From contig JAFECV010000175.1 of NCBI GenBank assembly GCA_018241985.1, positions 1 to 5,327 of the forward strand: DNA of 5,327 nt, given 5' to 3'. The notes below the pieces were generated by a model. That model did no database searches. It was not told where the DNA came from and saw only the letters and a program-made list of their open reading frames with translations. The translations under genes were made by a program, and so were the position numbers. Origin of the DNA: Pseudomonadota bacterium (GTDB lineage: Bacteria > Pseudomonadota > Gammaproteobacteria > Burkholderiales > Burkholderiaceae_C). Every line of letters starts with the position of its first letter. Within the stretch, counting starts at the first letter, position 1. Shown here in pieces: positions 5,204 through 5,327 of this stretch.

Positions 5204-5327
5204 ATGAGCCTGCTCCGCCTGACCCTTCGGCAGCTCGGTATCTTCTCGGCGGTGGCGCGGTCAGGCACTACGACGGCGGCGGGCGACGAGATCGGGCTGT
5301 CGCAGTCGGCGGTCAGCTCGGCGATCA
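5204..5327 (+). CDS. LysR-type transcriptional regulator, 5' end only (partial)
   Basis: An AAAAGGAA ribosome binding site (5187-5194) precedes the ATG at 5204 by 9 bases, and the frame stays open to the window edge, giving 41 residues. The sequence has the start of a LysR N-terminal winged helix-turn-helix: LRQLGIFSAVARSGTTTAAG (8-27), then EIGLSQSAVSSAI (29-41), with the recognition helix phrase SQSAVS. About 250 further residues, including the effector-binding domain, lie outside the window. The gene is divergent from the YeiH-like gene, as yeiE is from yeiH in enterobacteria, so it is most likely its regulator. Whether it is a YeiE/CysB-like orthologue, and what it senses, cannot be judged from this fragment. 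Confidence 0.9.
   Translation, partial: MSLLRLTLRQLGIFSAVARSGTTTAAGDEIGLSQSAVSSAI

Noticed and set aside
1..5327. CRISPR arrays, insertion sequences, tRNA or rRNA genes
   Set aside because: No regularly spaced repeats, transposase-like frames, terminal inverted repeats or tRNA-like cloverleaf sequences were seen on reading both strands.

Overview
The window is high-GC DNA (about two thirds G+C by eye) with strongly GC-biased third codon positions, and it reads as a chromosomal segment of a facultatively denitrifying proteobacterium. The AniA-type copper nitrite reductase fused to a C-terminal cytochrome c, the SCO protein, the YeiH transporter with a divergent LysR regulator, and the YCII-family neighbour together suggest a beta- or gammaproteobacterium. 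That placement is an inference; nothing in the window fixes the genus. Five complete genes and two partial ones account for nearly all the sequence, and no gene-free stretch exceeds 300 bases.

Layout. (1) Bases 2-181 are the 3' end of a YCII-family gene on the + strand. (2) Bases 182-314 are a regulatory gap. It holds a 10-bp palindrome, an FNR/DNR/NNR-type box (TTGA-N6-TCAA), a downstream -10-like hexamer, and a 7-bp hairpin just before the ribosome binding site of nirK. (3) Bases 315-3247 are a compact + strand cassette, nirK-nirV-sco, with 13-bp gaps between genes. (4) Bases 3270-3899 are a LysE/RhtB-family exporter on the - strand, convergent with sco. (5) Bases 3900-3980 are a short gap with an 11-bp perfect hairpin. 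(6) Bases 3981-5081 are a YeiH-family (putative sulfate exporter) membrane protein on the - strand. (7) Bases 5082-5203 are a divergent promoter region with an AT-rich island and nested dyads. (8) From 5204 to the window end is the start of a LysR-type regulator on the + strand.

How the genes work together. NirK reduces nitrite to NO in the periplasm, and its fused cytochrome c domain can feed it electrons. SCO proteins bind copper and are plausible metallochaperones or thiol reductants for loading copper sites, so sco fits as a NirK maturation gene. NirV resembles the formylglycine-generating-enzyme fold but lacks the Cys pair typical of that enzyme; its role is open. The upstream box suggests induction at low oxygen or by NO. 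The yeiH/lysR pair is a separate divergent unit resembling the yeiH-yeiE arrangement of enterobacteria. The lysE-like gene looks like an unrelated housekeeping exporter.

The window does not show a wholly new system. The points most worth following are the NirV protein with its single remaining core cysteine, its tight coupling to a NirK-cytochrome fusion and a SCO protein, the activator-type nirK promoter with a hairpin leader, and the nested operator-like dyads between yeiH and lysR.
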